Shown: positions 19,660-32,349 of the stretch, one piece after another | How positions within the stretch are numbered: the first letter of the stretch is position 1 | Layout: every line of letters starts with the position of its first letter | DNA from: Cinclus cinclus | Taxonomy: Eukaryota > Chordata > Aves > Passeriformes > Cinclidae | Assembly: GCF_963662255.1 (NCBI RefSeq) | Contig: NC_085056.1 | Span: 10,110,216-10,174,215 of the forward strand | Direction of reading: 5' to 3' | DNA: 64,000 nucleotides | Notes under the pieces: model-generated | Seen by the model: the letters and a program-made list of their open reading frames with translations, nothing else | Database searches by the model: none | What the model was told of the DNA's origin: nothing | Program-made: the position numbers and the translations under genes

Positions 19660-22600
19660 CGACAGACACCTATTTCAGGAAAATCTATCTGGGCAAGGTG
19701 TGGGAATGGTACAAGTGTTTCCGTTATCTAGAGAACACACTTTTTACTTTACTCATCAAAAAGGCTGCTTCAGCCACCATGTGCCTCAGGAGAACTGCTT
19801 TTGACACAAGCTATCTTGAGTGGAGAAGGGAGAACACCTCCAGCAGGAGTGGCTGCTGTTACTTCGCTGCGGTGTTGAATCAGTAGATGCTGGAGTCTGG
19901 TGAGGTATCCAAGCTCTTGATATTCCCTGTGCCAAAAATAGAGTGGTATGGATAGTCTTTAGTACTCAAAGGCATTCTGAGTAAAAGCAGTGCACTGAAC
20001 AGCTCCTTCAACACTGACCCTTCTTGTGCAAAGGCTGTGGAGTGTAGGTGCCTTCCTAGAGCTGGCTTGGGCACACAAAGAACCAGAGGCTTTCTGATCT
20101 CTCAGAAGTCTGAGAGCAGCAGCACTGCTTGCATCTCCTCTTGGGGCACTGCCAGGTGAAAAGAACATAGTCACAGAAAGGACTGAGCCTCCAGCTCAGG
20201 TTGTGTGTTATCTGTTATCTTTTATTTGTCCTTAAGGGTAAAGAATGAGGAATATGCAGTGGCCATACTGTACTTATGGAAGGGAGGAAAATAATGTGCC
20301 AGGTGTGTAAGGAAGGGACAGGTATGGCTCCAGCTATGAGAGCTGTGCCCTGTTCCAGGGTTGAACCATGGCTGAGCTCTCAGTGCTGGCTTCAGGAGTG
20401 ATGTGCCTCCCCCATATGACTGTCACATGTCTCCCCTGACCATGAACTAAGTGCAAATGAGCCTCCACAGCTCTCTGAGACTGCCCATTATTCATAGAAG
20501 TCTTTTTATCTTAAAATGGACTATTGTAGTACCAGGACTGAAATGTTTAATGAAATGCTTGTGATTGCCTAGGAATCTACCTGCCTAAGTGGTAGTACAC
20601 AGTTAAACAAGTACTGCAGAATAACATCTTACATGGAGCACTGTCATGGATGTTAAGCTGGTGAGTAAAATTTTACATCCAAGCACTTAAAATGATCAAA
20701 TACTACAGTTAAACTTCCATACTGTTTATGTAGTGCTAAAAAGACAACAAAATAAAACTTCAGGGAATGCAGATTTTCTTCATATAAATATTCCAAATAA
20801 TAGGTTGGTTTTGAGTAGACTTCCTGGCTCTTTGGTGATTGCTGCATTTGGTCTGAATCTATCAGGAATCCCAATCATAATGGTGTGTTTATTATTATAA
20901 ACACATGATTTCTATATATGTTCTCCACAAATATGTTGGACAAAACATAGTTTACCTTCTTAACTGGTACTCTATGGTTATTTTCTAACTCCTTTAATTT
21001 CAGTTCTAACTTGACTGAATAAAAGGTGCATTCCTGAAAATAATCTTTACATCTGCAATGGGACACTTGATTTTGTACGACTGCATACTGCAGACATAGC
21101 ACAACATTTTTAAAGCAATATGTGTTGACAATACACAGAGATAAAAATCGGTTTATGACAAACTAAGGAGCAAACTTTTAATAAGAACGATGAATCATTA
21201 GAAATTATTAGAAAGGGAATGTTAGATTTTCTATCTTTTGAATGGGGATGAATTATTTTTATAGAGGTATATGCTTGAACAGATGGCTGGGTGTGGTAGA
21301 GGAATTCCTCACAGGAATTTTGCAACTCCTGGGGTCAGACTGGGTCATTGTAGACGTCCTTCTGGCTTGGGAGGGAGTGAGAAGTCTCAGTGTAGCAAAT
21401 ATCTCTATAGAATAGCAGCTTCCACTAAAAAGTTACTCAATGTAAATTGTTTATCTTCAAAAAATGGATTGGGAGGGGCACTGGGAATGTTCCTGTTGCC
21501 TGGTGCCATGGCTTTTTCAAAGATGCTCTTTCAGCTGACCGCTTGCTCCTGTAGGGTGTTTCTTTGGCTTAGGTGGGTTTCTCTGGTTCATCCATCCTCC
21601 CCCCATACTCATTAATCAAACAGCACATGAGCATCTTTTTTCAGAGCAAATGTCTTCTACAGAGTGTCTACTTCTACAAAGTGTAAAAATGCCCTTCTGC
21701 TAGAGATAATTATTAGGTTGAAAATAATCTGACAACATCCTGCTGTGGATAAATTAGTTTTGTTCTCTACTAAGATTAGTTAGCTGGCACCCATTCACTA
21801 ACACATTACAAGAAAATGATTGCAACTTGATTGTATCCAGTTATCTGCCTTTTTTCTTTTTAATGGGGTTTTTGTTGCCATGCTGTCACCAAATGTGTGC
21901 AAGTCATACTTTTCCAAGCGCCCTACAGCCTGGGGAGATGGTGTTTGCTGTCCTGTACCATGAAAAGGCTTGTGGACAGAAGTGTTTGGAGAAGGGGAGA
22001 GGTTGTCTCCATGTGGATTTCTGAATCATGTGCATCTTTGGTTTTGGCCCAAAATACCAGGTATAATTAGCTCATGAGTTTAAGTAGGTGTTATTTTTCA
22101 GCTTGTATATTTGAGCCTGTTTTCATGCAGAAGTCCGTATTTTACTTGGGAAGAATCAGAAAAAGCAGAAAAATAATTTAAAGTTATGTGCTAGTGTTTA
22201 AGATTTTAAAAATAACTGTGAGATCTTTATTTCTTTGTTTACAATTGATTAGGGTTAGAGTTTTAAAAGCTCAGTGCTGACTCTAAGTGCTTTACAGTCA
22301 GTCACTGAGAAATATGGGCTTGGCACAACTCACGTTTCTGTCCTTCAGTATATCCATTATTGTTAGATGCTGAGTGGTCATTGCACATAGATGACTGGTT
22401 TTTTGGGTATTTTACATTTTTACATGTTCAGAAAAATACTTTGTCAAAGCAGCTGCTGGGTGAATGGACTAATTAAAGAACTGTACTGCTTTTATTGAAG
22501 CTGACATATGCTGCACATTCCTTAAAACTCAGTATGTGAGCAGAATGTTTCCAGGATTTATTGAAGGCAGACGTCTAGAGATACTGGGGAGCTTTTAATA

Positions 22601-23930
22601 GTAGTAAAGATAACTTCCAAGTTTTATGCTGTTATATAAATCTGTCTTTAAAAAGAGAGCTGTTATTGCAATACATTGCTCGTTCTTCATATTTTGTCCA
22701 TGTGGTTGTTTTATGTATGCACTTGTACACCTACACGCAAATGTTTGACCTGAGCACTTTTATTTGACAGTGATTGTATATTCTATTTAGTATTTTTTGG
22801 GGAAAAAATAGTGTTCTAATGCTGACTGAGAATATCAATTTGCTTGGTACCAAAAGTAATCTGCAGTGTAGTGTGGGGGTTTTATTTTTTTTTTTTTAAA
22901 GAGAGAAATACAGCCCTGCTTAGTTTGAATTACAGCTCTTATTGTGTGAGTGTCATGGTAGCAAGCAAGGAATCTTACTCAGCATAAACTGAGGCTGGGT
23001 TTCATTTTAACTAGTATGATGAGTGCAATGTTCCACATGTGTGATACTTTTGCAAGTTGTGAAAAAATAGACTTGTTTACCTATCATCTGTATTTTGTAT
23101 TTCAGAGTCAAATGTTCTCATTACTGTTAAATTACTTGGCTAAAACTAGCAAACTTTCACCTGTATATTTTGTAATGTTTAGACCTTTAAGCATTTTTCA
23201 AGCAATGTTTGACTTACCATTGTTGCACACTGTAAAATAAAATACAATATTAAAATACATGCTGATAGGACATTCTTCATCAGCTATGAATAAACATGTG
23301 GAAAAGCTATTTTCAAAATTTCAGAGTTTTTGCTAGATTTTTCCCAGTTGATTTAGTATTATCTTTAATGTGGGACTTGGAAAGGAGGTTAGTTTCCCTT
23401 ACCAGGATACATAAGGTGCTGTTCTGTGTCAGTGTTCTCAACTTCTAGGACTGTGTAAATGGAAAACACACTTTATAATTTTAGCAATGTGTTAGGTGTG
23501 CAGTAGAAGTTAGTTTTACGCTTGGTTGTTTGCATGAGCAAGCTAGGTATTTTTAAGTGTATTTGTAGTCCAATAAACTCATTTTATGGACAATCTTTTC
23601 ATACTGGGTTCTACAAGCTGAAAACAAAAACATTTCTAAACTACTCATGTGTTTTAATAAATATTGTGAGTCAATTCCCATGTGTTAAAGTGTAAACTAC
23701 TAACTAATCCATAGGAGTTTATGCAGCAGAAAGTCATTTAATTAACACTTTTAATTTCAGCTATGAAAGAAGGTGAAAATGAGGTCTGGAGAATGGAGTG
23801 AAGCTTTGCTTTTCATTGCTGAAGTTTCCCTGCACTGTAAGTCTACTGATGCCCGTGGTGCATAGACCATCTCCTGCCTGCTAATTAGGCCTCTCCAGTG
23901 TGCTCTCTAGAAATGTGCTGGAGAAGTTTT
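19660..23930. other. Gene desert segment, nothing assignable
   Basis: Unique sequence without a supported exon or recognised transposon. A T-run lies at 22882-22898. Confidence 0.5.
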
Positions 23931-24480
23931 TTTTTTTTCAAAATACCACCACGCCATCATAAATAAGGGAACGTTACAGTATGTAACTATTATACACCAC
24001 TCACTTGGCAGACTATAATTTAATAGAACAACAATGATCAGACCAGTATATCAGTTAATTTTCAAAACATTTTATTCCACGCAAATTAGCTCAGGTCCTG
24101 GAGGGCAAAATGACAAGAGGTTACTCGTACACTATGTATTTAATTAATTGAAAAATGCTCAAATTGCTTTTACAGTTGTTATTAAAAAGTAGAATCAGTG
24201 TTGCCAGTGCTCAACCATAATTAGAACCCCGGGGAATTAAATATTTAGCATTAGTAATGTAACAGCACTTAGGACACAAATTTCTATTTTTGTAATGAAA
24301 GCAATACAGTGTAAGTGCAAATGGCTGAAACGACAGCTGTGACAAGCAAACCAGCCTGGGATATTTCAATAAGACACCTCGTTGGACAGCAAGTCTTACT
24401 GCATTACTCGTTTGTAAGACTCTAAATCCCAATAGCCAGGCATTACACCCAGTATTTAGATTTCTAATTGCTCACAGGAT
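23930..24480. promoter_or_regulatory. Candidate conserved non-coding element, about 550 bases
   Basis: The strongest-looking enhancer candidate in the desert. The segment is A+T-rich but keeps many CpGs (CACGCC, AACGTT, CCACGCAAA, ACTCGTACAC, AACGACAG, ACCTCGTTGG, ACTCGTTTG). It includes ATAAATAAGG (HOX/CDX type), AACAAT (24030-24035, SOX type), several TTAATTAATT words near 24,140, and ACAGCTGTGACA. It has no repeat or coding structure. Function is inferred from composition and the position inside the Irx desert. Confidence 0.45.
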
Positions 24481-24499
24481 GAACGGTCGGGCAAATGTC

Positions 24500-27400
24500 A
24501 ACCGTGGGGTGGGAAGGACCCGGCGTTTTCCCAAAAAACACGGCAGAGGTGGGTGCCTTTGGCGGGGTGGGCAGGGCTGGGGCACGTCCCAGGGCAGCCT
24601 AGGGGGGAACCAGCCCTTGTTTGTTTTAAGTTTAATTACATTTTAAGCATAAGTGCTCTCAGTGATACAACGTGGAAAGTCGGATATTGGGCTCTAATGA
24701 GCTGTAGTGGTAGATGGCTGGAGACCCTGAGGGATTCATTCACTAAATTAACTGGATAACAGTACTTGGTTTGGGCATGGTAGGATGGCTGAGCTGTGCT
24801 TAAAGTCTCCCTTTCAGGGCTGTCTCTCATTGCTGCTTTGGTTCTAAACAGTGTAGTGACTTCCACAGCCGCCTACTACAACTGTTCAGCTTGTCACAAG
24901 TGCTACATTACCAGCTAATAAGGAAGAGAGCATATTTGACATCATTTCTCTTCTGTTTTGCTGGTATTTTCCCCCTGGAATGGCAGGGTAAAGAGGAAAG
25001 TTTGAAGGCACTTGTGTATCTTCTGAATAGAAAAAAAAAAAAAGCTGTATTTGGGCACAGCATGCTTTGGCCTTCTTAAAGCACTGATTTGTTTCCCAGA
25101 AATAGGACAATCAGGCAGAGGGATGGAATACTTGTTTTTGAAGATGCTTTTGTTCCAGCTGGCACCTGCTTGCAGGACAGAGTTCGTGTTGGAGCTGAAC
25201 ACGTAGCAAGGACGTGCTGTCTGGGTGGCACTAGCCCAGGACTGCCTGTTTCTTGGGAGAAGCAAGCAGGGACTGCACAGTGCCACATCCAGCACCAGCA
25301 GCAATGCCCCAGCTCTTGCTCTTCTGCTTTGCAACCACTTTTTTTTCTGCTGCAGAGAACTCTGTAGACAATCAGGAGCTTCAGTTCTGTTTGTTTCCTG
25401 AGCAAGTGAAAAATTCTGAGAAAACCTACTTTTCTCTAACAGGTTTATGAATTTTGGGCTCAGAGTGCAGGAAGGAGTGCTTTTTGAGTACTGAAACCTT
25501 GCGGGGTATCTCTGAACTTCCTTGGGTGCTTTCATTCTGCCTACTTTGATCCAGCTCCCTGAGCTTTTTCCTGGCTACCAGAGACTTGCAATAAGAAACC
25601 CTTTGTGGCTCTGTAATTTATGTGTGTGATGCACAGAATTAAGGTACCCAAGGTTTTGATGTAATTGTGAATTACTGCTGTGTGTAAATAATCCTCATCA
25701 GCTCTTACTTTCAGAAATAAAATTGTGACATTTTCCCACTCTCCTTGCCTTTGATGCAATTAGAAGTCCTGGGAATAGAGCTGGGTCTTGCCAGCAGCCC
25801 TGACTCACAGCAGGATGAGCTGCACCTGGGCTGAGCTTTCTGTCCTGGAATCAAAGCTGTGCTGAGCCTCTCCTGTGGATGAGCCAACAGCTGCACTGAC
25901 ATAACAGTAGCACCACTGCTGGCTGTCTTGTCAGTGATCTGGGGTCTAAGAAGTCTCTATTCTGGCCTGGGACAAGATATTTATTTATTTATTTATGTAA
26001 AGTGTGTGTCTACAGAGCTGTTCTTTCCTAAGGCTTTTGAGGTTTGGGTCATGTCTGTCATTGCCAGGATCAGTTCCTCTAAGTCCTGCAGCAGTTGGTC
26101 TGTCTTTCCCTGAGGATGGGGAAGGAGGGGGGCTGTGGGCTTTAGTTGCCTGGAGATTGGCAGCTGGAAAGGCGTTTCTCCCTTCTGTATCTTCTGTTCT
26201 TTGGCATCTCTTCTTCCAGTCTCTGTACCCCTTGTGCCCAGGGCTGTAAACCACACAATGACAGTCTCAGACTTTTGCTGGTTTCTCATCCTTTGAGATA
26301 AAATTCCCTTTTTGGCTCCAAATCTACCAGCATTGCCTCTTCAGAGGCATGTTAAAAGCTACTCCATCACCAGCTTCTACCTTAAAGAATGGACTAAAAA
26401 TACAAACATTAGAGAAGGTTTATCCTGCCAAAGGCCATTAAAGTTACTGCTGAGGCTCTCCATAACCTTGGCTGCTGCCTGGCGAGTACAACAGTGTTCT
26501 CTGAGCTCTCTGGAAGGCAGGAAGAAAGTAGACAAGCAGAGATGAAACAAAAGCTTTCCTTGGGATCTTCCTCCAGTCCAACCTTGGCCATTCTGACAGC
26601 CCCCGATGCCTAACGTAGGGTTAAGTTTTAGCACATTTTATTACATTTCACCAATTAAGATAATTTTTTCAGGGAATAAAAATGTTCAAAGTGTGGTTTT
26701 TCATATGAACTCGGACTAACACCCTCTTTAAAGCAGCTCTAAGTCCCAGTGGTATTGGTAAGTGTGGTATTGGTCATAGCCAAGTTTTTGAAGACACCTA
26801 ACTGACCAAACATCCAGCATTGTATTGATGGATGTTTCTGTTGTTTAAACAAGTAAACCTAGTGTGAAAAATCAGATTTACCTGTGAAAATGTCTGGGCT
26901 CTGCTGCAAGTTTTCCTGCAGCCCTGACTGAATAACTCTGCAAAGGCCTGTTGATTTTACCAAGGTAATGGAACAGTTCTCCGTTTATGCTAAGCTAACA
27001 GAGAGCAAATGAGCTGAAGGCGAAGTACAGCTGTGCACAGGAGTCCTGCTGGTTGTTTCTCCTTACATTGTAGCTTCTGCTGATACTGATGCTCTTCTTT
27101 CAGTAATTGTCTAGCATAAAGAGGAAATAACTGGACAAGAGTTTTTCTATGTTTCTGTTTATAAGCATATGTTGAGGCACAATTAACTTCTTTTCTATGT
27201 CCCTTTTAGATACTGCCTCTTATTTAATGGCTTAAACTTCTAAAACTGCTCAGAAAAAGTCTGCTTTGCTTTTTGTGACTTGTTGCTCATATCCTTTGTT
27301 GTATTTATATTACTGAAATTATATTTTATACACACACCCCTGCAGTATTTTAGATCTCTGATTATCTCCTAAGGCTTTCATTGTGTGACTTTTGTTGTTT
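24500..27400. other. Gene desert segment with chance reading frames
   Basis: Slightly more G+C-rich unique sequence. It includes a 197-codon ATG-initiated frame on the minus strand (25535-24942) with no recognisable domain, and a short (TTTA)n run at about 25,980-25,996. I see no supported gene. Confidence 0.45.
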
Positions 27401-27415
27401 GCTTTTTAATTTTTT

Positions 27416-27431
27416 GGGGGGGGGGGGGGGG
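27416..27431 (+). repeat. Poly-G run of 16
   Basis: An uninterrupted G16 preceded by a T-run and followed by CGG. Single-strand quadruplex formation is possible. Such runs are also prone to assembly and sequencing error. Confidence 0.95.
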
Positions 27432-29390
27432 CGGTGAGGAGGTTTCTTCTTGTGATGTTTGGGCTTTTTGTTTGGTAGATTTTTTCTGTTGTTGCTTTTC
27501 TTTTTAATAATCCCATCCTCAGGTAGTTGCTAGTGGTATTAGAGTCACCCTGCCACTGTAATGTGACAATTCAAGTCATCCTCAAGCTTTTGCAATCTTT
27601 AGGACCCAGTTCTGAGGCTGCTTCTGGGTTTCCAGCTAAAATCCATGAGCCTGCCAGTGCTGCAGGGATGGGAGCTGCCAGGTGTCCTGCTTGCAGCAAT
27701 GACCCTACCAGTGCTGTGGCAGTGTCAGCCCATCTAACAGTGCTTGCAGGCTGGGACCCAAGGGCTTTGTTACTGCTTTGTTATAAATACAGAAGCTAGT
27801 CCCTGAAATAATTAAAAAACTTACATCCAACTGCTCAAAAAGCTCTGAAATTGGGTTCCCGCTGCGTTGTGTTGCTGACCTACATGTTCCCAGATGGCTG
27901 GAAAAGTTAAACTCATGTTACTGACCTGGGCCATATTAAATGAGCAAGGGGCAGGTTTTGGGTCTCAGTTGTGGGGGTGGAAGCTGAGTTCTGAGGCTCT
28001 CAGAGTTACACTCCCATTTGTGTGCGTGACGATGAAATGAATTGGTTAATGAGTGCCTAAGCATCTGTTCAGCCTCTGGTAGATGCTTTGCCAAGGTTCA
28101 AGTTCCCTGAGGAGGATTAGCCACCTGGTCTGGTTTTCATGATATAGTGACAAAGGGGACACCCACCTTTCGTTTTTCTGCTGAGGATGGCCAAATGCAC
28201 CGAGTCCCGGGGAGGTCTGCGAGTTTGATGTCTTTCTGTAATTTAACAATTACTTTTGTAATTGTTACAATTTAGGTTACAGCAGAACCAGCAGTCACTG
28301 TGTGTTTTTGTAGGAAGAGTGACATGTACTCACCCAGTGTGTCTCAGTCTTGCCAAATAGACTTATTTATTTCCCTTTTTCTCAAATGACACACAGCTCT
28401 TTTCACAAAATTATCTCTTGCTGTATAATATATATAATCAATATACACCACAGGGCAGCAAGAAGTGGTGATAAAAAGAGGTTTAAAGAGAAAAATGAGC
28501 ATTTCATACCCTGAACTTACAATTAGGCTCTCCGAAGTGTCTAGATGTTGCTGCATGGACAGCATTATGACTTGATGAAAGGCCTGCACTAAAAGGCTTA
28601 AATTTATGTGTGGCAGTGTTGCTTTACGAGGAGCTTGATTTAGTAGGGGTTTGACCCATCAGACACAGTACAGCAAAGGAACAGCAAAGCAACTTAGTAT
28701 TCTTGATAGACAGAAACATCACGCATTTGTTGCTGAACTTTGAAAAAGCTGAAATCACATAACCAGGTTGGATTAAGGCAATGAAATGGATGAAGTCCTG
28801 GCAAACTGCAAGGAAGGCTTGGCTGGATTTTTGCATCTGGGTTACCTGCTGAGACCATGCAGAATCTCTTTGTGATGTTGGATTGTTTTGGGGTGGGAGG
28901 AAATGAAGGAGGTGTGGGTTTTTATTAACCTGTGGCTAGTTGGACAGGTATAAACCCTGCAGTGAGCTCCATGGCAAAGAGGAGCTGGAGCAGCTGGTAC
29001 AAGTGCTGAGCTCTCTGGAGGAGAAAAGTCTGAATTACAATGAGATACCTTCACTTGGGCTGCATTTAGGCCCTGATGCTGCAAGACCCTGTGCTCAGGG
29101 GGAGCCCATGGACAGGCAGATCTGCCCCACACTGGGGATGATGCAGGTGCCACCATGGGGGGAATGGCTGAGGCATGGCAGTGCTACAAGAGGAGCTGCT
29201 CCTCCTTGCCCCTGACCTTTGTGCAGACACCATGGATGTAGCCCATTGGCAGGGAGGTGAGAAAGGATGGGTAGGAACTTCAGAGCCCTGATTGCTGGAT
29301 TTGGCAGTGGTTTAGGTGCCCATGGGGGAAAGGAGACAATATGACCATTTGGGCTGATCATTTATCTGAGTGTTCAGCTTTGAGCAGCTC
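27432..29390. other. Gene desert segment, nothing assignable
   Basis: Unique sequence. A 91-codon open frame at 28,940-29,215 has no recognisable similarity. I see no transposon or RNA gene before the CR1 element that begins near 29,398. Confidence 0.45.
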
Positions 29391-29397
29391 ACAAGTA

Positions 29398-29990
29398 ATC
29401 CCAGAATGGTTTGGGTTGGAAAAGACCTCAAAGACCATCTAGTTCTGACTCCCCTGCCATGGGCAGGGACACCTTCCACTAGACCAGGATGCTCAGACAC
29501 CCATTCAACCTGGCCTGGAAGACTTCCAGGGATGGGGCAGTCACATCTCTGGGCAACTGTGTCAGGTCCTCACCACCCTCATGGTAATTTTTCCTAATAT
29601 CTAATCTAAATGATATCCTAATATCCTAATCTAAACATCTCTATATACATTTTTCCTCATATCTAATTTAATCCTGCCCTATGTCAGTTTGAAGCCATTC
29701 CTTCCTGTCCCATCACTCCATGCCCTTGCCAAAAGTCCCTCTCCAGCTCTCTTGGAGCCCCTTCAGGTACTAGAAGGTGCTATAAGGGTTCCCCAAATCA
29801 GTCTCTGAGATCTGAGAAGCCACATCTCTCTCACAGGTGTGCTCCAGCCCTCTGATCATCTTCATGACCCTCATCTGGACTCACTCCAACAAGTCCATGT
29901 CCTTCTCATGCTATGGGTCCCAAAGCTGGACACAGCGCTTCAGGTGGGGTCTCCTGAGAACATGGAGAGGGGAACAATCACTTCCCCTGA
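29398..29990 (-). mobile_element. CR1 LINE fragment, 5'-truncated
   Basis: From the plus-strand side the sequence starts CAGAATGGTTTGGGTTGGAA and continues with CCATGGGCAGGGACACCTTCC, AACCTGGCCTGGAAGACTTCC, CTCTGGGCAAC and GTGCTCCAGCCCTCTGATC. This is the reverse complement of the conserved 3' region of avian and reptilian CR1 retrotransposons, so the 3' end lies near 29,398. Near 29,590-29,680 the CCTAATATCTAATCTAAA part is locally duplicated and rearranged. The reading frame is broken and the 5' boundary near 29,990 is approximate. Confidence 0.9.
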
Positions 29991-30295
29991 GAATTTGCTG
30001 TGCTTAGGTGCCACTAAGTGTGCTGCTGCAACCTGCCATCTTTAGACAGCCTGCACGTGAAGGACACATTTACAGCCTGTGCTGCCAAAGCTGATGGTTG
30101 CCCTTCCCGGACTGACTGAAGTTATTTGTAGTCCCAGCTTCTGGTCCCACATTTTATTTGGCTTTATGTAGTGAGTGTTATTTAGCCAGAAGAAAAGGTG
30201 ATGTTTTCTGCCAGTTGGGCTGGACACAACACAGCACAGGATGCTCTATAATTTTTAGCTTTAGCTTCTGAACTTTTCTGCCATTTAACAGTGGT

Positions 30296-30300
<5 letters not shown>

Positions 30301-30326
<26 letters not shown>
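30301..30326. repeat. Poly-T run of 26
   Basis: An uninterrupted T26 followed by AGG. No adjacent element with a recognisable body was found, so it is more likely an expanded homopolymer than a retroposon tail. Confidence 0.95.
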
Positions 30327-32180
30327 AGGTAAAATAATGACTGAGTAGGTAATCTGTGGAATATGACCAAGGACAACATGGTAGAAAATTATTCTAAGTC
30401 TCACAGTTGGTCTTATTGCACTGTTTCCTCTCCATACAGTCCCCAAACAAGACTTACCTCTGCAGGAGCTTGCACATGGGAATGCAGGCAGTCCATGCCT
30501 CTCCAGCAAAGGCTTGCTTTGCTGCAAGGGTCCCTGTGGCTTTGGAATAAGGGGTGTAACAAAACTTGCTGATGAAAAGGCAGAGGAAAATAATGCACAG
30601 GGACTGTTTTTAAGTTCAGACAAACAACCAAGTATCACCGTGCAAATGATTGCTTTCCCTTCTTTTCCTTTCCAGTGAAAACTTTTGTTGGAAAAAGCAT
30701 CTGAGAAATTTTTTCAGGTTTCTAAAATCTTGTACATGACCAAAGATCTGAAGCCCCAAGCTTTCAGCTGGGTGTAACAGGACCCATGCTGCCTGGTGGG
30801 GTTTAGTGCTGCAGCTGGGTCCCTGAGATTCTTGAGATCAGTTTACTAAGGCTGGTTTTGGCAGATCGTACCAGTCTCCCAGTATGTCTTTTACATATTG
30901 CAAAACCATTCATTTGATATTCACCAGCAGCAGCTCAAACCCACTTTGTGAGTAGTTCTGAATTTCTGCATGTGTTTTAAATATATTGGGTTTGCCAGGA
31001 GTGAGAATAGGCAGCACTGTTTTTTTTTTTTCCTTCTTATTTTGAAACTTTTCCTGCTGGTTTGCTTGCTGTAGCAGATCACAAGTAGATTTCTGAGCTT
31101 TCAAACTGAAATATAAGTCTAAACTGGCCTTTCTGAGGTAATGGATAGTTTAATGAAACTGGATGAATGAAAGCTTTTTTAATTTAATATGGCAAGAATA
31201 GTAAATAAAAATTGTGTAAAATAACCTCACTTGGCTGTGTGCATGCAGTCACAGAGGCAGTTAACAGATGATCCTCTTCACTTATGTGGATTTCCTGTAC
31301 TTCTTTAGTCAATTCTGTTACTGACCAATTTGTCCCACCTCCCCAGTGTGTGAACCCACCTGCTTCTTGTAAGGGCTGGGGTGGGTGTGCTGGGAAAGCT
31401 CATAGGATCCTTGCTGGCTGCTCTGTCTCCTTTCCACTGTCTGTGCCTTTTCATCTTTGTAAGTGTACAAAGGGGAAAAAAAATCCTATCTTGGTAAAGG
31501 CTGAGCTTGTCTGCTGGAAAAATGCCCATTTGCAGGTGAGAAATTGTCTGTCTCAGGACAAGGGAACTGATTGTTTGGCTCTCTCTGTCTCTAAGCACTC
31601 TGAGCAATCTGGGCTCTGCTGCTTCCTCTGGGAGATTACGTTGCTTAATACATCAGAGTACCAGGAAGTTGGTTTCTTGCCCTGGGTATTCAATTTAAAA
31701 TTTTCTTTAATTTAATCTCATTACTGAAGCTGGCGAGAAAAACAAAATATTTTTAAGAACAGGGGTTTCCTGGTTTCTCAGAATCCTCTCTGCAGCCTGA
31801 AGCCCTGTGAGTCTCCAAGGGAATTTTCTGCAGGTGACAGCCAGGTTGTAAAGGTTCTGATGGATCTTCTTCCAGCTCCCTAAAGACTCCCCACCAGTTT
31901 GGCCTTCAAGAGTCCTGACTGGTTTCTGTAGGATGATATAACACATATGACACATTTACATGTAATTACTTTGACCTTTCTAAGCCTAGTAAAACTTTGT
32001 CATGGAAAAAAGCATGTAAAAATGTGAATTTTTCTAAAATATGAGTAATTAGGGGAAGATGGGAAATGTATGTGTGAGAGGTTCTGTCTCAAACACCTGG
32101 TGACTCCAGCAGCAGCCCTCTGTGGCTGAGGTGGAGATGAGGAATGGCCTCACACCAAAGCTCGTGACTTGGAGGCAGCA
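30327..32180. other. Gene desert segment, nothing assignable
   Basis: Unique sequence with T-runs (31021-31031) and a 143-codon chance frame at 31,284-31,715. No gene or transposon recognised. Confidence 0.45.
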
Positions 32181-32189
32181 TACACGAGT

Positions 32190-32345
32190 TCTGCTGTGCC
32201 TTACACAGATTTATTTGGTGACCCTGCTCAAATCACTTAACCTCCTTGTGCCCACAGTCCGTACAAGAAGGATGGTGTTTCCCTATCTCACAGAAGTGCT
32301 GGACACTTAATTCATTAGTGCTTATAAAGCGTTTTCAGGTCTTTT
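32190..32345 (+). mobile_element. MIR-like ancient SINE remnant
   Basis: The segment follows the MIR core in order: a TGACCCTGCTCAAATCACTT equivalent of the 'tgaccttgggcaagtcactt' block, TAACCTCCTTGTGCC, CAGT, a divergent AAGGATGG region, CCCTATCTCACAG, then TTAATTCATTAGTGCTTATAA and AAAGCG. MIR-type SINEs were active before amniote lineages split, so bird copies are old and diverged. The match is by eye, without a score. Confidence 0.5.
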
Positions 32346-32349
32346 AGAG

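Noticed and set aside
19475..19886. Frames encoding Cys-Val repeats
   Set aside because: They are produced by the (GT)n microsatellite.
30301..30326. Poly-T as the tail of a minus-strand retroposed gene
   Set aside because: No recognisable transcript-derived sequence or target-site duplication is seen next to it.
31284..31715. 143-codon plus-strand frame
   Set aside because: No recognisable domain, no splice context, and a length expected by chance in a desert of this size.
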